Of a stretch of 64,000 nt of DNA, positions 18,265 through 26,981 are shown one piece after another. This DNA comes from Lewinella sp. IMCC34183 (GTDB lineage: Bacteria > Bacteroidota > Bacteroidia > Chitinophagales > Saprospiraceae), in the NCBI RefSeq assembly GCF_003390915.1, contig NZ_QMEM01000001.1, positions 558,001-622,000 on the forward strand, given 5' to 3'. The translations under genes were made by a program, and so were the position numbers. The notes under the pieces were generated by a model. The model saw only the letters and a list, made by a program, of their open reading frames with translations, was not told the DNA's origin and did no database searches. The first letter of the stretch is position 1, and the number at the start of each line of letters is the position of its first letter.

Positions 18265-20682
18265 TTGCCAGATACCACCCTACCGAACGATATCGAAGAA
18301 CTGATGGCGGAGGGAGCCATGCAACTTGTCGATCCTACCCTACCCCAGTTACTCACCATCCTCCCGCTGTCTCAACGCCCCGTATTTCCCGGGACCGCCC
18401 TGCCCATGACCTTCAGCGGGACGGTCAAACTTACCGCGCTGAAAATAGCCGTGGAACAGCACGACGGCTTCATCGGCGCCGTGCTCGAGCGGGAAGCTAA
18501 CGAGGACGATTACCGCGAGTCGGACTACTACGAGGTCGGTACGGTCTACCAGATCATCAAAGCCATGCCGATGGGTACCAACGGGGTACAGGTACTGGGG
18601 CGAACGGTCAAGCGGTTTCGGCGGCAACGCGTGGTACAGACCGAGCCAAGCCTGCGGTGGCGCGTAGAGTATGACAATCAGCCCGCGGTCAAGCCTGACC
18701 CCGAACTGAAGGCGTACATGCTGGCCATCAGTAGCGACATCAAAAGCCTGCTGGCGCTAAATCCGCTCTTCCAGGAGCAGGTCAATATGGTCGTCACCCA
18801 GTTGAACTACGAAAAGCCGGGGCAGACCATCGACGTGATCTCCAACCTCGTCAGTTCCGAAAAAGCCAAGCTCCAGGAACTGCTGGAAACCTGGAACATC
18901 ACCGAGCGGGCCAAGCTCCTGCTCGGCATCATCAAAGACGAGTTGCAGGTTGCCAAGATCCAATCGCGGATCAATAAGCAAATCGAGGAGGGCGTCAACG
19001 CCAAGCAGAAGGAGTACTTCCTGCGTGAACAGTTGTCCGCGATCCGCCGGGAGCTCGGCGAGGAGCAGGGCGACGGCGAGTCGATCCGCGAACGCATCCT
19101 CGCCATGCTCGAGGGGAAAAAGATGCCCGAGAACGTCCGGGAGGTATTCGACCGGGAACTCAACAAGCTTGCCACGCTGAATACCCAAAGTCCGGAGTTC
19201 AACGTCACGCGTACCTACCTTGAAACCCTCGCGAGCCTGCCCTGGGGAATTTTCAGCCCGGATACCCACGACATCGCCGAGGCCCGCCGAATCCTTGACG
19301 CCGATCACTACGGACTGACGGACGTTAAGGACAATATCCTGGAGTTCTTGGCCACCATCATCAAGCGCAGCTCGGTAGCCGGCAGCATCATCTGTCTGGT
19401 GGGCCCTCCCGGCGTGGGTAAGACAAGCATCGGTCAGAGCATTGCCAAATCGCTGGGCCGGGAATTTTACCGCTTCAGCGTCGGTGGCATGCGCGACGAG
19501 GCGGAGATCAAGGGGCACCGGCGCACCTACATCGGTGCCATGCCCGGCAAACTGATCCAGGCCATCGACCGCGCGAAAAGCAGCAACCCCGTGATCCTGA
19601 TCGACGAGATCGACAAGCTCGGGAGCGGGCAGGGAGATCCTGCCTCGGCCCTACTGGAGGTGCTCGACCCCGAGCAGAACGACTCCTTCGTGGACCACTA
19701 CCTCGACGTACCCTACGACCTGTCGAACGTGCTGTTCCTGACTACCGCTAACCAACTGGATTCGATCCCCGGGCCGTTGCTCGACCGGATGGAAGTCATT
19801 CGCCTGAGCGGGTACATCAAAGAGGAGAAGGTCAAAATCGCACAACAGTACCTGATCCCGCGGCAGCTGAAGGACCACGGCTTCGCTTCCGACGAGGTGA
19901 CCTTTACCGATGAGGCACTGGACTTTCTCGTGGACCGCTACGCCCGCGAGGCCGGCGTCCGCAACCTGGAAAAGCAGATTCGCAAAATCATCCGCAAGCT
20001 CGTGCTCAAACAGGCCGAGACCGACCAGCACACCTTTGAGGTGAGTAAATCGATGGTGGAGGAAATGCTCGGACGGCCTCGCTTCAACACCGAGAAGCTC
20101 TACGAACACCCGATCGCCGGGGTAGTCCTCGGACTTGCCTACACCTCCCTCGGCGGGGCCACGCTGTATATCGAAGCGACCGGCATCCCGGCCGAGAATC
20201 CCGGTTTCCGGCTCACGGGCCAGCTGGGCGACGTGATGAAGGAAAGCGCCCAGATTGCCCTCAGCTACGTGAAGGCGCTGCTGGCCGGAGCGGGAAATCA
20301 CTACTACGACAAGCACCAGGTACACCTGCACGTGCCCGCCGGCGCGACCCCGAAGGACGGTCCGAGTGCCGGCATTACCATGGCCCTGGCCCTGTATACC
20401 CTGGCCACCGACACGGCACCCCTGGGCGGCCTGGCGATGACTGGGGAGCTGACGCTCACCGGTCGGGTCCTCCCGATCGGGGGCGTGAAGGAGAAGACCA
20501 TCGGCGCCCGCCGCGTGGGCATCGACACTCTAATTTTCCCGTGGGAGAACCGCGAGGACTACGAGGAACTGGACGATTACCTCAAGGAGGGCCTTACCGC
20601 CCACTTCGCGAGAAACTTCAGCGACGTGCTCGCGATCGCGTTACCTACGCGTCAGCCTTCTTCCGCTTCCGCGGCGTCTTGA
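18265..20682 (+). CDS. lon: ATP-dependent protease Lon
   Basis: Lon degrades misfolded and regulatory proteins in the cytoplasm as a hexamer. The 805-residue reading has an N-terminal LON substrate-binding domain (about 30-230), a helical linker, and an AAA+ module with Walker A GPPGVGKT (380-387) and Walker B ILIDEIDKL. The C-terminal protease domain has catalytic Ser701 in KDGPSAG and Lys744 in GGVKEK, spaced as in E. coli Lon. I use the TTG at 18265; the first in-frame ATG (18304) would remove 13 residues and is also possible. Its 3' end overlaps the converging unknown gene by 38 bp. Confidence 0.96.
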   Translation: MPDTTLPNDIEELMAEGAMQLVDPTLPQLLTILPLSQRPVFPGTALPMTFSGTVKLTALKIAVEQHDGFIGAVLEREANEDDYRESDYYEVGTVYQIIKAMPMGTNGVQVLGRTVKRFRRQRVVQTEPSLRWRVEYDNQPAVKPDPELKAYMLAISSDIKSLLALNPLFQEQVNMVVTQLNYEKPGQTIDVISNLVSSEKAKLQELLETWNITERAKLLLGIIKDELQVAKIQSRINKQIEEGVNAKQKEYFLREQLSAIRRELGEEQGDGESIRERILAMLEGKKMPENVREVFDRELNKLATLNTQSPEFNVTRTYLETLASLPWGIFSPDTHDIAEARRILDADHYGLTDVKDNILEFLATIIKRSSVAGSIICLVGPPGVGKTSIGQSIAKSLGREFYRFSVGGMRDEAEIKGHRRTYIGAMPGKLIQAIDRAKSSNPVILIDEIDKLGSGQGDPASALLEVLDPEQNDSFVDHYLDVPYDLSNVLFLTTANQLDSIPGPLLDRMEVIRLSGYIKEEKVKIAQQYLIPRQLKDHGFASDEVTFTDEALDFLVDRYAREAGVRNLEKQIRKIIRKLVLKQAETDQHTFEVSKSMVEEMLGRPRFNTEKLYEHPIAGVVLGLAYTSLGGATLYIEATGIPAENPGFRLTGQLGDVMKESAQIALSYVKALLAGAGNHYYDKHQVHLHVPAGATPKDGPSAGITMALALYTLATDTAPLGGLAMTGELTLTGRVLPIGGVKEKTIGARRVGIDTLIFPWENREDYEELDDYLKEGLTAHFARNFSDVLAIALPTRQPSSASAAS

Positions 20683-22048
20683 AGAATTCCTTGAGCTGCT
20701 TTTCGGTCATGAAGTTGTAGTCGGTCCAGGTGGAAACCGTCGTCTTCTTGATGTCGCGGTAATCCTTGCCCCGCTTGTTGGTATGCACCTTGATCAAGCG
20801 CTTGGTGTAGCGGATGGCTAGGCGGCGCAGCTCCTGGTTAAACTGCTCGTTGGAGAAGATTTTCATGTAGACGGGGAACTGCTTACCCGTCTCGCTGAAC
20901 CACTCATTGTAGTCTTCGGTGCCGAGGCTCGCGGCCAGCAGGTCGAAGTAGACGAGGACACTCTTGCGGACGTTCTCGTTGAAGGTGCTCAGGCCGTCGT
21001 GCTTGAGCACTTCCTCCCGTACGGCTTCCTGCACGTCGGGCTCCTTGTATCCTTCGTTGTGAATCCGGTCAGTGAGGTTGAAGTAGGCGGTGAGGTCGTC
21101 TTCGATACTGCGGTCGATCACCTGCCCGAGGGCCAGTTCCTGTTCGGGGCCGAAATTGACGGAGGGATCGGTCTTGAGGCGGAGGACGAAATCCATGACC
21201 TGTTCCTGCACCCGTGCGGGGTCAGCGGTCCGCTCCCGGCTCAGGATGGAGGTGATGGTATCGCGCGTCTCGTCTTCGGGCGTCAGAAAGGCACCGTAAA
21301 TCAGCACGGGGGCAATGAGCTCCCGGCGGCCGGCGAAGCTCTCCTCCGTAGCGAACTGGTAGAGCGGCGCGGGCAGGGCGTCGTTGTTGAGCTCGGTGGA
21401 AGATACCCGGTAAAGCAGGAAGTCAACCATGTGGTCCGTGTGGGAAATCAGCTCCGAGGCCTCCAGGGGGAAGGGAGCGTACTGATAGTTGCGGCTCATG
21501 AACTGCCGCTTGTACCGGTTAAATATCTGTTGCCGCCCGGCGGCGGTACGGGCGTCGTCGGCCTTCTGCTGTAGCAAAAATTGCCGGACGCGCTTGGTGG
21601 GGATCCCGTCGACCAGACCGGTGACGTAAATATCGCTGCTGAGGGAAAAGCCTACCTGCACGGCCTGTCCGATTCGGCTGCGGAGCTGGTCGAAGTTCAT
21701 GTTGCCGGCGATGTAGTTGAGAATCTCACCGAAGTGGTCGTTCTGCCGGGTGTAGAAGAACTGAGGGTTGATCTGCGGCCGCAGCACGCTATAGCCCAGG
21801 ATACGGGGGAGGAAAAGGCCCTCGAAGCGATCATCTAGCAAGTACCGCTCGAAGCTTTCGATCTCGAAGGGGGAGTAATGGTTGATTTGCTCGTGGGCGG
21901 CTTCGATCTGCGGCTCGAATTCGGCCTTGAGGGCCTCGTACTGGTCGTCCTCCTCGTCTTCGAGGTACTGGGCCAGGGCGGGGCTCGCCTGAATGGCATC
22001 GGCGATGGCGTCGAGGTGGGCTTTATAGGTATCGTTCAGTTCGTACAT
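20645..22048 (-). CDS. Conserved-looking soluble protein of unknown function (467 aa)
   Basis: I chose the ATG at 22048 because upstream codons translate low-complexity intergenic repeats. The 467-residue product has no signal peptide or membrane segment and appears mainly helical. It begins with an acidic segment (YLEDEEDDQYEALKAEFEP) and ends with a strongly basic tail (TPRKRKKADA) that could bind nucleic acid. I recognise no domain. Its last 38 bp overlap the end of lon on the other strand. A terminator-like hairpin lies 24-63 bp upstream of the start codon, suggesting control by attenuation. Confidence 0.7.
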   Translation of the reverse strand: MYELNDTYKAHLDAIADAIQASPALAQYLEDEEDDQYEALKAEFEPQIEAAHEQINHYSPFEIESFERYLLDDRFEGLFLPRILGYSVLRPQINPQFFYTRQNDHFGEILNYIAGNMNFDQLRSRIGQAVQVGFSLSSDIYVTGLVDGIPTKRVRQFLLQQKADDARTAAGRQQIFNRYKRQFMSRNYQYAPFPLEASELISHTDHMVDFLLYRVSSTELNNDALPAPLYQFATEESFAGRRELIAPVLIYGAFLTPEDETRDTITSILSRERTADPARVQEQVMDFVLRLKTDPSVNFGPEQELALGQVIDRSIEDDLTAYFNLTDRIHNEGYKEPDVQEAVREEVLKHDGLSTFNENVRKSVLVYFDLLAASLGTEDYNEWFSETGKQFPVYMKIFSNEQFNQELRRLAIRYTKRLIKVHTNKRGKDYRDIKKTTVSTWTDYNFMTEKQLKEFFKTPRKRKKADA

Positions 22049-22071
22049 GACGTAGGGAAACTTTAGCGTAG

Positions 22072-22111
22072 TAAAAGAAAACCCGGTAGTGCCATTTAAG
22101 GCATTACCAGG
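22072..22111 (-). promoter_or_regulatory. Terminator-like hairpin in a 5' leader (possible attenuator)
   Basis: On the minus strand, arms of 12 nt (22111-22100 and 22093-22082) with a 6-nt loop form a hairpin with one A-C mismatch and one G-U pair. TTTTCTTTT follows. The structure sits between the likely transcript start and the ATG at 22048, and no minus-strand gene lies directly upstream that it could terminate. Confidence 0.45.
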
Positions 22112-22154
22112 GTCTTGCGGCTCCTGTGAGCTCACTTGTGGTGCGAAGATAGGG

Positions 22155-22233
22155 AATAGTTCGGTAGTGCTGTAGTCTTGTAGTTCGGTAGTCTTGTAGT
22201 TCTGTAGAGCTGTAGTTCGGTAGTCGGGTAGTT
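22155..22233. repeat. Intergenic short-repeat tract (TAGTTCGGTAGT family)
   Basis: About 80 bp made of degenerate copies of TAGTTCGGTAGT, TAGTTCTGTAG and GTAGTCTTG. The same word family recurs at 28571-28645. The rest of the 458-bp gap between the start of the 467-aa gene and the SPFH gene shows the leader hairpin and otherwise nothing I can identify. Confidence 0.6.
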
Positions 22234-22506
22234 TAGGAGTCGCGGCAGTACAAGGCGGTCTCCGACCGCGCGGTGAAACGCGGCCTACGCCCGCAACCCT
22301 CCAATAATTGAGCACCGCACGCTCACCGGTAGTATTTCCACCCCATATAGCAATATTACAATATTACCAGTAACGCACCCCGCCGGCGACGGATTAAGCT
22401 CGACCCCCACCCTACCGACCAACGTTACCTGCGGGCAGACCAACGACCGGATTAATCCACAACTGCTTTACGCGGGGGAACGTTATCTTACCACAAATAC
22501 CCGTTC

Positions 22507-23463
22507 ATGTCCATCGTGTTAATCGTCATTCTCGTCTTCGCGCTGCTGGTGATCACCGGCAGTTTTTTCACCGTGCGTCAGCAGAGTGCGGCCATCCTGG
22601 AGCGGCTGGGTCGCTTCCAGTCCATTCGTGGGCCGGGCTTCCACTTCAAGGCGCCATTCATCGACCGGGTAGCTGGAAAGGTGAGCCTCAAGGTGCAACA
22701 GCTCGACGTCAACGTGGAAACCAAGACCAAGGACAACGTCTTCGTCAAGCTGAAGGTAGGCGTGCAGTTTGCCGTGGGCCCCGAGAGCGTTTACGACGCC
22801 TTCTATAAGCTCGACAATCCCTACGAGCAGATCAACAGCTACATCTTCGACGTGGTCCGGGCCGAGGTTCCCAAGATGAAACTCGACGACGTTTTCGAGC
22901 GGAAGGACGACATCGCCAACGCCATCAAGACCGAACTGCAGGAAGCCATGACCAGCTACGGGTACAACATCGTCAAGGCCCTGGTCACGGACATCGACCC
23001 CGATGCTACGGTGAAGGTGGCCATGAACCGCATCAACGCCGCCGAGCGCGAGAAACTCGCCGCCGAATACGAGGGTGAGGCGGACCGCATCCGCATCGTG
23101 GCCAAGGCCCGCGCCGAAGCCGAATCGAAGCGTCTACAGGGACAAGGTATCGCCGACCAGCGTCGGGAGATCGCCAAGGGATTGGAAGAGTCCGTCGATA
23201 TTCTTAACAGCGTAGGTATCAACAGCCAGGAGGCCTCGGCCCTGATCGTCGTCACCCAGCACTACGACACCCTGCAGAGTATGGGTGAGAACGTCAACTC
23301 TAACCTGATCATGCTGCCGAACGCCCCCACCGCCGGCTCCGATATGCTGGCCAATATGACCGCCAGCTTCGTAGCCAGCCAGCAAATGGGCGAGGAAATG
23401 AAGGAGCAGAGCGAAAAGCTCAAGGCGGAGAAAAAACGCAAGAAGATCGAGCTGGAGCGGTAA
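22507..23463 (+). CDS. SPFH/Band 7 (stomatin-like) membrane protein
   Basis: A 318-residue protein with one N-terminal hydrophobic anchor (about 3-21) followed directly by an SPFH/Band 7 domain (VRQQSAAILERLGRF, IRGPGFHFKAPFID, LKVQQLDVNVETKTKDNV). A long alanine/glutamate-rich coiled coil (AEREKLAAEYEGEADRIR) ends in a Lys-rich tail. Members such as QmcA and stomatins form oligomeric membrane scaffolds and modulate proteases or membrane order. The next gene starts at the base after its stop codon, so the two are very probably translated together. Confidence 0.9.
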   Translation: MSIVLIVILVFALLVITGSFFTVRQQSAAILERLGRFQSIRGPGFHFKAPFIDRVAGKVSLKVQQLDVNVETKTKDNVFVKLKVGVQFAVGPESVYDAFYKLDNPYEQINSYIFDVVRAEVPKMKLDDVFERKDDIANAIKTELQEAMTSYGYNIVKALVTDIDPDATVKVAMNRINAAEREKLAAEYEGEADRIRIVAKARAEAESKRLQGQGIADQRREIAKGLEESVDILNSVGINSQEASALIVVTQHYDTLQSMGENVNSNLIMLPNAPTAGSDMLANMTASFVASQQMGEEMKEQSEKLKAEKKRKKIELER

Positions 23464-23979
23464 TTGAAAATTCTGATTACCGGCTCCGAATCCGCGGGGA
23501 AGTCTACCCTGTCGCGCCAGCTGGCCTGGGCGCTCGACGGCGTCTGCGTGCCCGAAGCGGCCCGAGAATACTTAAAGAACCTGGACCGGCCTTATGCCTT
23601 TGAAGACCTCCAGTCCATCTGGCACCGTCAGCGGGACGCCGAGGCCGCGGCCGTCGCGACCGGGGCCTCCTTCGTGGTCTGCGATACGGGTCCGGAGGTC
23701 ATCCGAATCTGGTCGGAGGTTAAGTTCGGTCGCTGCGATCCGGAGGTATTCCTGGCATCCCGTACCCGCAGCTACGACCTTACCCTCCTGTGTTATCCGG
23801 ACCTCCCCTGGACCTACGATCCGCTGCGCGAACACCCCGAAGAGAAAGATCGTAAGCACCTCTTCGACCGCTACCATCAGCTGCTGCCCAATGCCCGCGT
23901 GATCTCCGGTGCCGACCGCCTCACGCAGGCCCTCGCGGCCGTAAGTGAACGGCTTGGTCGTCCGGCGCGCGTGCGGTAG
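23464..23979 (+). CDS. NadR-like ATP-binding kinase
   Basis: A 171-residue P-loop protein starting from TTG directly after the SPFH stop. The P-loop is TGSESAGKS and a central strand reads FVVCDTGPEVI. The fold and length match the kinase domain of NadR (AAA_28 family), which phosphorylates nicotinamide riboside. The adenylyltransferase half of bifunctional NadR is absent, so the substrate could be nicotinamide riboside or another small molecule. TTG is the only start that keeps the P-loop strand. Gene order suggests translational coupling with the SPFH gene. Confidence 0.8.
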   Translation: MKILITGSESAGKSTLSRQLAWALDGVCVPEAAREYLKNLDRPYAFEDLQSIWHRQRDAEAAAVATGASFVVCDTGPEVIRIWSEVKFGRCDPEVFLASRTRSYDLTLLCYPDLPWTYDPLREHPEEKDRKHLFDRYHQLLPNARVISGADRLTQALAAVSERLGRPARVR

Positions 23980-23989
23980 CTTCGGCGCG

Positions 23990-25450
23990 GTGAAGGGTAA
24001 GCTAGCGGTACTTGCGGTTGCGGTGGGGGTACTCCTGGCCCACCACTACTGGGCCTTTTACGGCCATTTCGGATTCGACGATCTGTACTACGCCGAACTG
24101 GCCCAGCGCCTGCTTCATGGTAGCTGGGATCCCACCGATCACTATTCTTACCGCATCGTCCCCCTCACATGTTGGGCGACCTCCTACGCGATCTTCGGAA
24201 TCGGCGACCACGCTTCCGCCCTCCCGGCCTTTCTGGCAACGGTGGCGTTGTTATCGGTCCTGCTGTACGCCTTGCGGGACCGTCCCACCTGGCAGTACGC
24301 GCTGGCCGTAGCCTTTTTTTTCGGGATGCGCTGGAACCTGTTCTACTCCGACAAACTCATGCCCGATGTCTTCGTGGGCCTGTTCTCGGCGGTCGCCTGG
24401 ACGGCTTACGTGACGCAGCGTACCGAAGGCTCGACCCGGGGAGCGGCACTTGCCGCGGTTTCGCTGTTTCTGGCCTTCAACAGTAAGGGGACCGTTATTC
24501 TACTCGTGCCGCTCTTTCTGTGGTACTTCGTACTGGACGTACGTAACGGACGGTTGCGCTGGTGGGGGCGCCTGCTGGTTGTCCTACTGCCATTGCTGGC
24601 CGTCTATTTTACCATTATATGGAGCCTGACCGGGTCACCCCTGAGCCGCTTTACCGCCATTACCGCCAACCACTACCTGAATCCGTGTTCCTACGACGTG
24701 CTGCCGTGGCCCCACCTGCGGGAGCGCCTGACCGGCGGTTTCCTCTCCTTGCTGACCCAGGCCTACCTGCTTCCCCACCTGTTTATTGCCGCGGGTGCGC
24801 TGATCTACTATGCGGTACGGCGGACACGTGACCGACGCGCCTACTTCTTTCCCCTGACGGTCGTGATCTGTTTGCTGTCGATCAATTTTATGTCCATTTC
24901 ACTGACCAGTTACAACCCTATTTGCCTCGACCCCCGGCACCTGCTGCTGTTCAGCCCGATACTGGCCATAAGCTCGGTGTTGACGCTGGCCGATCTACTG
25001 AGACGAAGCCGGATGCAGCCCCGTGGCTGGTCATTTTATGTCCCCCTTACGCTCCTTATCGTGGCGCTCCTTACCCCCGCCGCTGCCGGTGCGCGCTACG
25101 ACCGGTCGCTCGAGTACGAACGGGTAAAGCCCGCGCTGGAAGATATCATTGCCGCGCTCCCCCGCCCGGCGACGGTCTACGGGAGTCAGGTACTCGTGAA
25201 TTATGGCAGGTACTACACCGCCTTCGCGGATACCGACCTTACCTTCCGCCTTCTCGACGAGCTGCCCCCCTGCACGGTGGACGCGGCCGCGGACACCGCC
25301 ACCTTTCTGGTCCGTAACTGGTACACCGACTGGCATTCTGGAGGCGTAAGTACCGACGTTGCGGGAATCACGACGGCACGTGGGGTCATCCTCGAGCCGA
25401 CTTCCTTGGGGAACGAGCGGGTAAGCGTAGAGCAAATAGCCTGCCCGTGA
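23990..25450 (+). CDS. GT-C type membrane glycosyltransferase (ArnT/PMT-like)
   Basis: A 486-residue polytopic membrane protein with about nine hydrophobic segments. The first extracytoplasmic loop carries Asp-Asp (GFDDLYYAEL), the place of the catalytic acid in GT39/GT83 enzymes that use lipid-linked sugars. A soluble C-terminal part of about 110 residues follows. I use GTG at 23990, 10 bp after the kinase stop; a GTG at 23945 would overlap the kinase gene and add residues with no hydrophobic character. The acceptor (lipid A, glycan or protein) is not predictable. Its end lies 3 bp from the end of the converging GH3 gene. Confidence 0.75.
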   Translation: MKGKLAVLAVAVGVLLAHHYWAFYGHFGFDDLYYAELAQRLLHGSWDPTDHYSYRIVPLTCWATSYAIFGIGDHASALPAFLATVALLSVLLYALRDRPTWQYALAVAFFFGMRWNLFYSDKLMPDVFVGLFSAVAWTAYVTQRTEGSTRGAALAAVSLFLAFNSKGTVILLVPLFLWYFVLDVRNGRLRWWGRLLVVLLPLLAVYFTIIWSLTGSPLSRFTAITANHYLNPCSYDVLPWPHLRERLTGGFLSLLTQAYLLPHLFIAAGALIYYAVRRTRDRRAYFFPLTVVICLLSINFMSISLTSYNPICLDPRHLLLFSPILAISSVLTLADLLRRSRMQPRGWSFYVPLTLLIVALLTPAAAGARYDRSLEYERVKPALEDIIAALPRPATVYGSQVLVNYGRYYTAFADTDLTFRLLDELPPCTVDAAADTATFLVRNWYTDWHSGGVSTDVAGITTARGVILEPTSLGNERVSVEQIACP

Positions 25451-25453
25451 ACG

Positions 25454-26974
25454 TCACCCCCCGACGCGGGCCAGGATATCTTCCAGGAAATTGCGGTGAT
25501 TGGCCAGCCGTGGCACCTTGTGCTGCCCCCCTAACTTTCCCCGTTCGGCGAGCCACTGCCGGAAGAAGCCCTGGGGCAGGACGGTGAGGGCGTGGCGGGT
25601 GATGGCGTAGTCGTTAGCCCGCTTGGCGCGGTAGTTGGAGTTGCGTTCCTGCAGCGCCTCGTCGAGTACGCGGTTAAAGGTCTCGAGATCGGCGGGCGGG
25701 CGCTCGAATTCGACGAGCCAGTGGTGGCGGCCCTTCTCCTGTACCTCTATGTATTGGGGGGCCACGGTGTAATCGCGTACCAGGGCGCCCGTCGCCGCGC
25801 AGGCGGCCAGCAGGGCGCCTTCGGCCTCGGAGCGGAGCATATCTTCCCCGAAGGCATTGATGAATTCCTGGGTACGCCCGACAATCACGAAGCGGTAAGG
25901 ATCCGTTTCGGTAAACTTGATCAGATCTCCCATCGGATAGCGATAGAGGCCGGCCATCGTCGTGATGAGCATCACATACACCGCCCCGGCGCGGACTTCC
26001 GCCAGCGGGATGGCGTTCATCTCGTCGCGCTGGTAGTCGTCCCACGCAATGAATTCATAGTAGATACCGTTGGTCAGCAGCAGGAGCATACTGCGCAGCT
26101 CGTCCCGGTCCTGGACGGCAAAGAACCCTTCGGTCGCATTATATATCTCCTGAAAGATGAAGTCCGACTTGGGAAACAGCCGCTCGAACTGGCCGCGGTA
26201 GGGCGCGAAGTTGACGCCGCCGTGCTTGAAGACTGAGGCGTGGGGCCAAACGTCGTGCATGTTTTCCCCGCCGTGGATCTCCAGGATCCTCCGGTAAAGC
26301 GGCAGGTTCCAGGTAGGTACGCCGCCAAGAATGGTGATGCCGGGTTCCCGGGCCGCCAGCTGGGCGATCTTCTCGATCTTTTCCTCGTAACTGCCTGCCG
26401 TGGCTAGCTTCACGTCGGGAATGTAAAAGGGCCGCATGATGCGGGGAATACTGAGGATGATGATGGCGCTGATGTCCGCCTTGGGCAAGCCGGAGGGCTC
26501 GTGCAGCCCCTGGTAGGCCCCGCCGATCAGCAGGTTCTTGTGGGAGAATACCTCCAGCTCCGAGTTCTTCTCGTAGAGCGCGGCCAGGCTCATCCAGCTG
26601 CCCTTGAGGTGGATGGACCCGACGGCCGACTGCGGCATCGGCAGCAATTTTACCGATCCGGTAGTACCGCTGGTGGTCGCGATCCAGGCGGCGGGATCCT
26701 GCGTCAGCACTCCCTGCTCCCCGCCGAGTACGCGGTCGATGTAGGGCCGGTGGCCGTCGTAGTTCCGCACCGGCATACGCGTTGCCAGGGATTCGGGATC
26801 GGCAATGAGCCGGTCGAACTGGTGTTCCTGTCCGAATTGGGTGTGCTGGTTAGTGCGCAGAATCTCCAGCAGCTGCTGGCGCTGCAGGCGGTGGGGATGG
26901 TCGTAATGGGCCATCAGCTCCTTGCGGTAGCGACCGAGGTAGGTCTTGAACAGGGTATTGACTACACCAAGCAT
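25454..26974 (-). CDS. GH3 family acyl-adenylating/acyl-amide synthetase
   Basis: A 506-residue member of the GH3 auxin-responsive family, relatives of the adenylate-forming enzymes that join carboxylic acids to amino acids in plants. It has the ATP-binding loop TTSGTTGSVKLLP (compare SSGTTGG in plant enzymes). The IYNATEGFFAVQD segment corresponds to the second ATP-contact motif and the YRYPMGDLIKF segment to the third. The start at 26974 is chosen because it begins 7 bp after the patatin-like gene and drops a stretch of non-conserved residues. The bacterial role is unsettled. Pairing with a patatin-like lipase suggests handling of a fatty acid released from lipid. Confidence 0.85.
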   Translation of the reverse strand: MLGVVNTLFKTYLGRYRKELMAHYDHPHRLQRQQLLEILRTNQHTQFGQEHQFDRLIADPESLATRMPVRNYDGHRPYIDRVLGGEQGVLTQDPAAWIATTSGTTGSVKLLPMPQSAVGSIHLKGSWMSLAALYEKNSELEVFSHKNLLIGGAYQGLHEPSGLPKADISAIIILSIPRIMRPFYIPDVKLATAGSYEEKIEKIAQLAAREPGITILGGVPTWNLPLYRRILEIHGGENMHDVWPHASVFKHGGVNFAPYRGQFERLFPKSDFIFQEIYNATEGFFAVQDRDELRSMLLLLTNGIYYEFIAWDDYQRDEMNAIPLAEVRAGAVYVMLITTMAGLYRYPMGDLIKFTETDPYRFVIVGRTQEFINAFGEDMLRSEAEGALLAACAATGALVRDYTVAPQYIEVQEKGRHHWLVEFERPPADLETFNRVLDEALQERNSNYRAKRANDYAITRHALTVLPQGFFRQWLAERGKLGGQHKVPRLANHRNFLEDILARVGG

Positions 26975-26981
26975 GGGAAGA

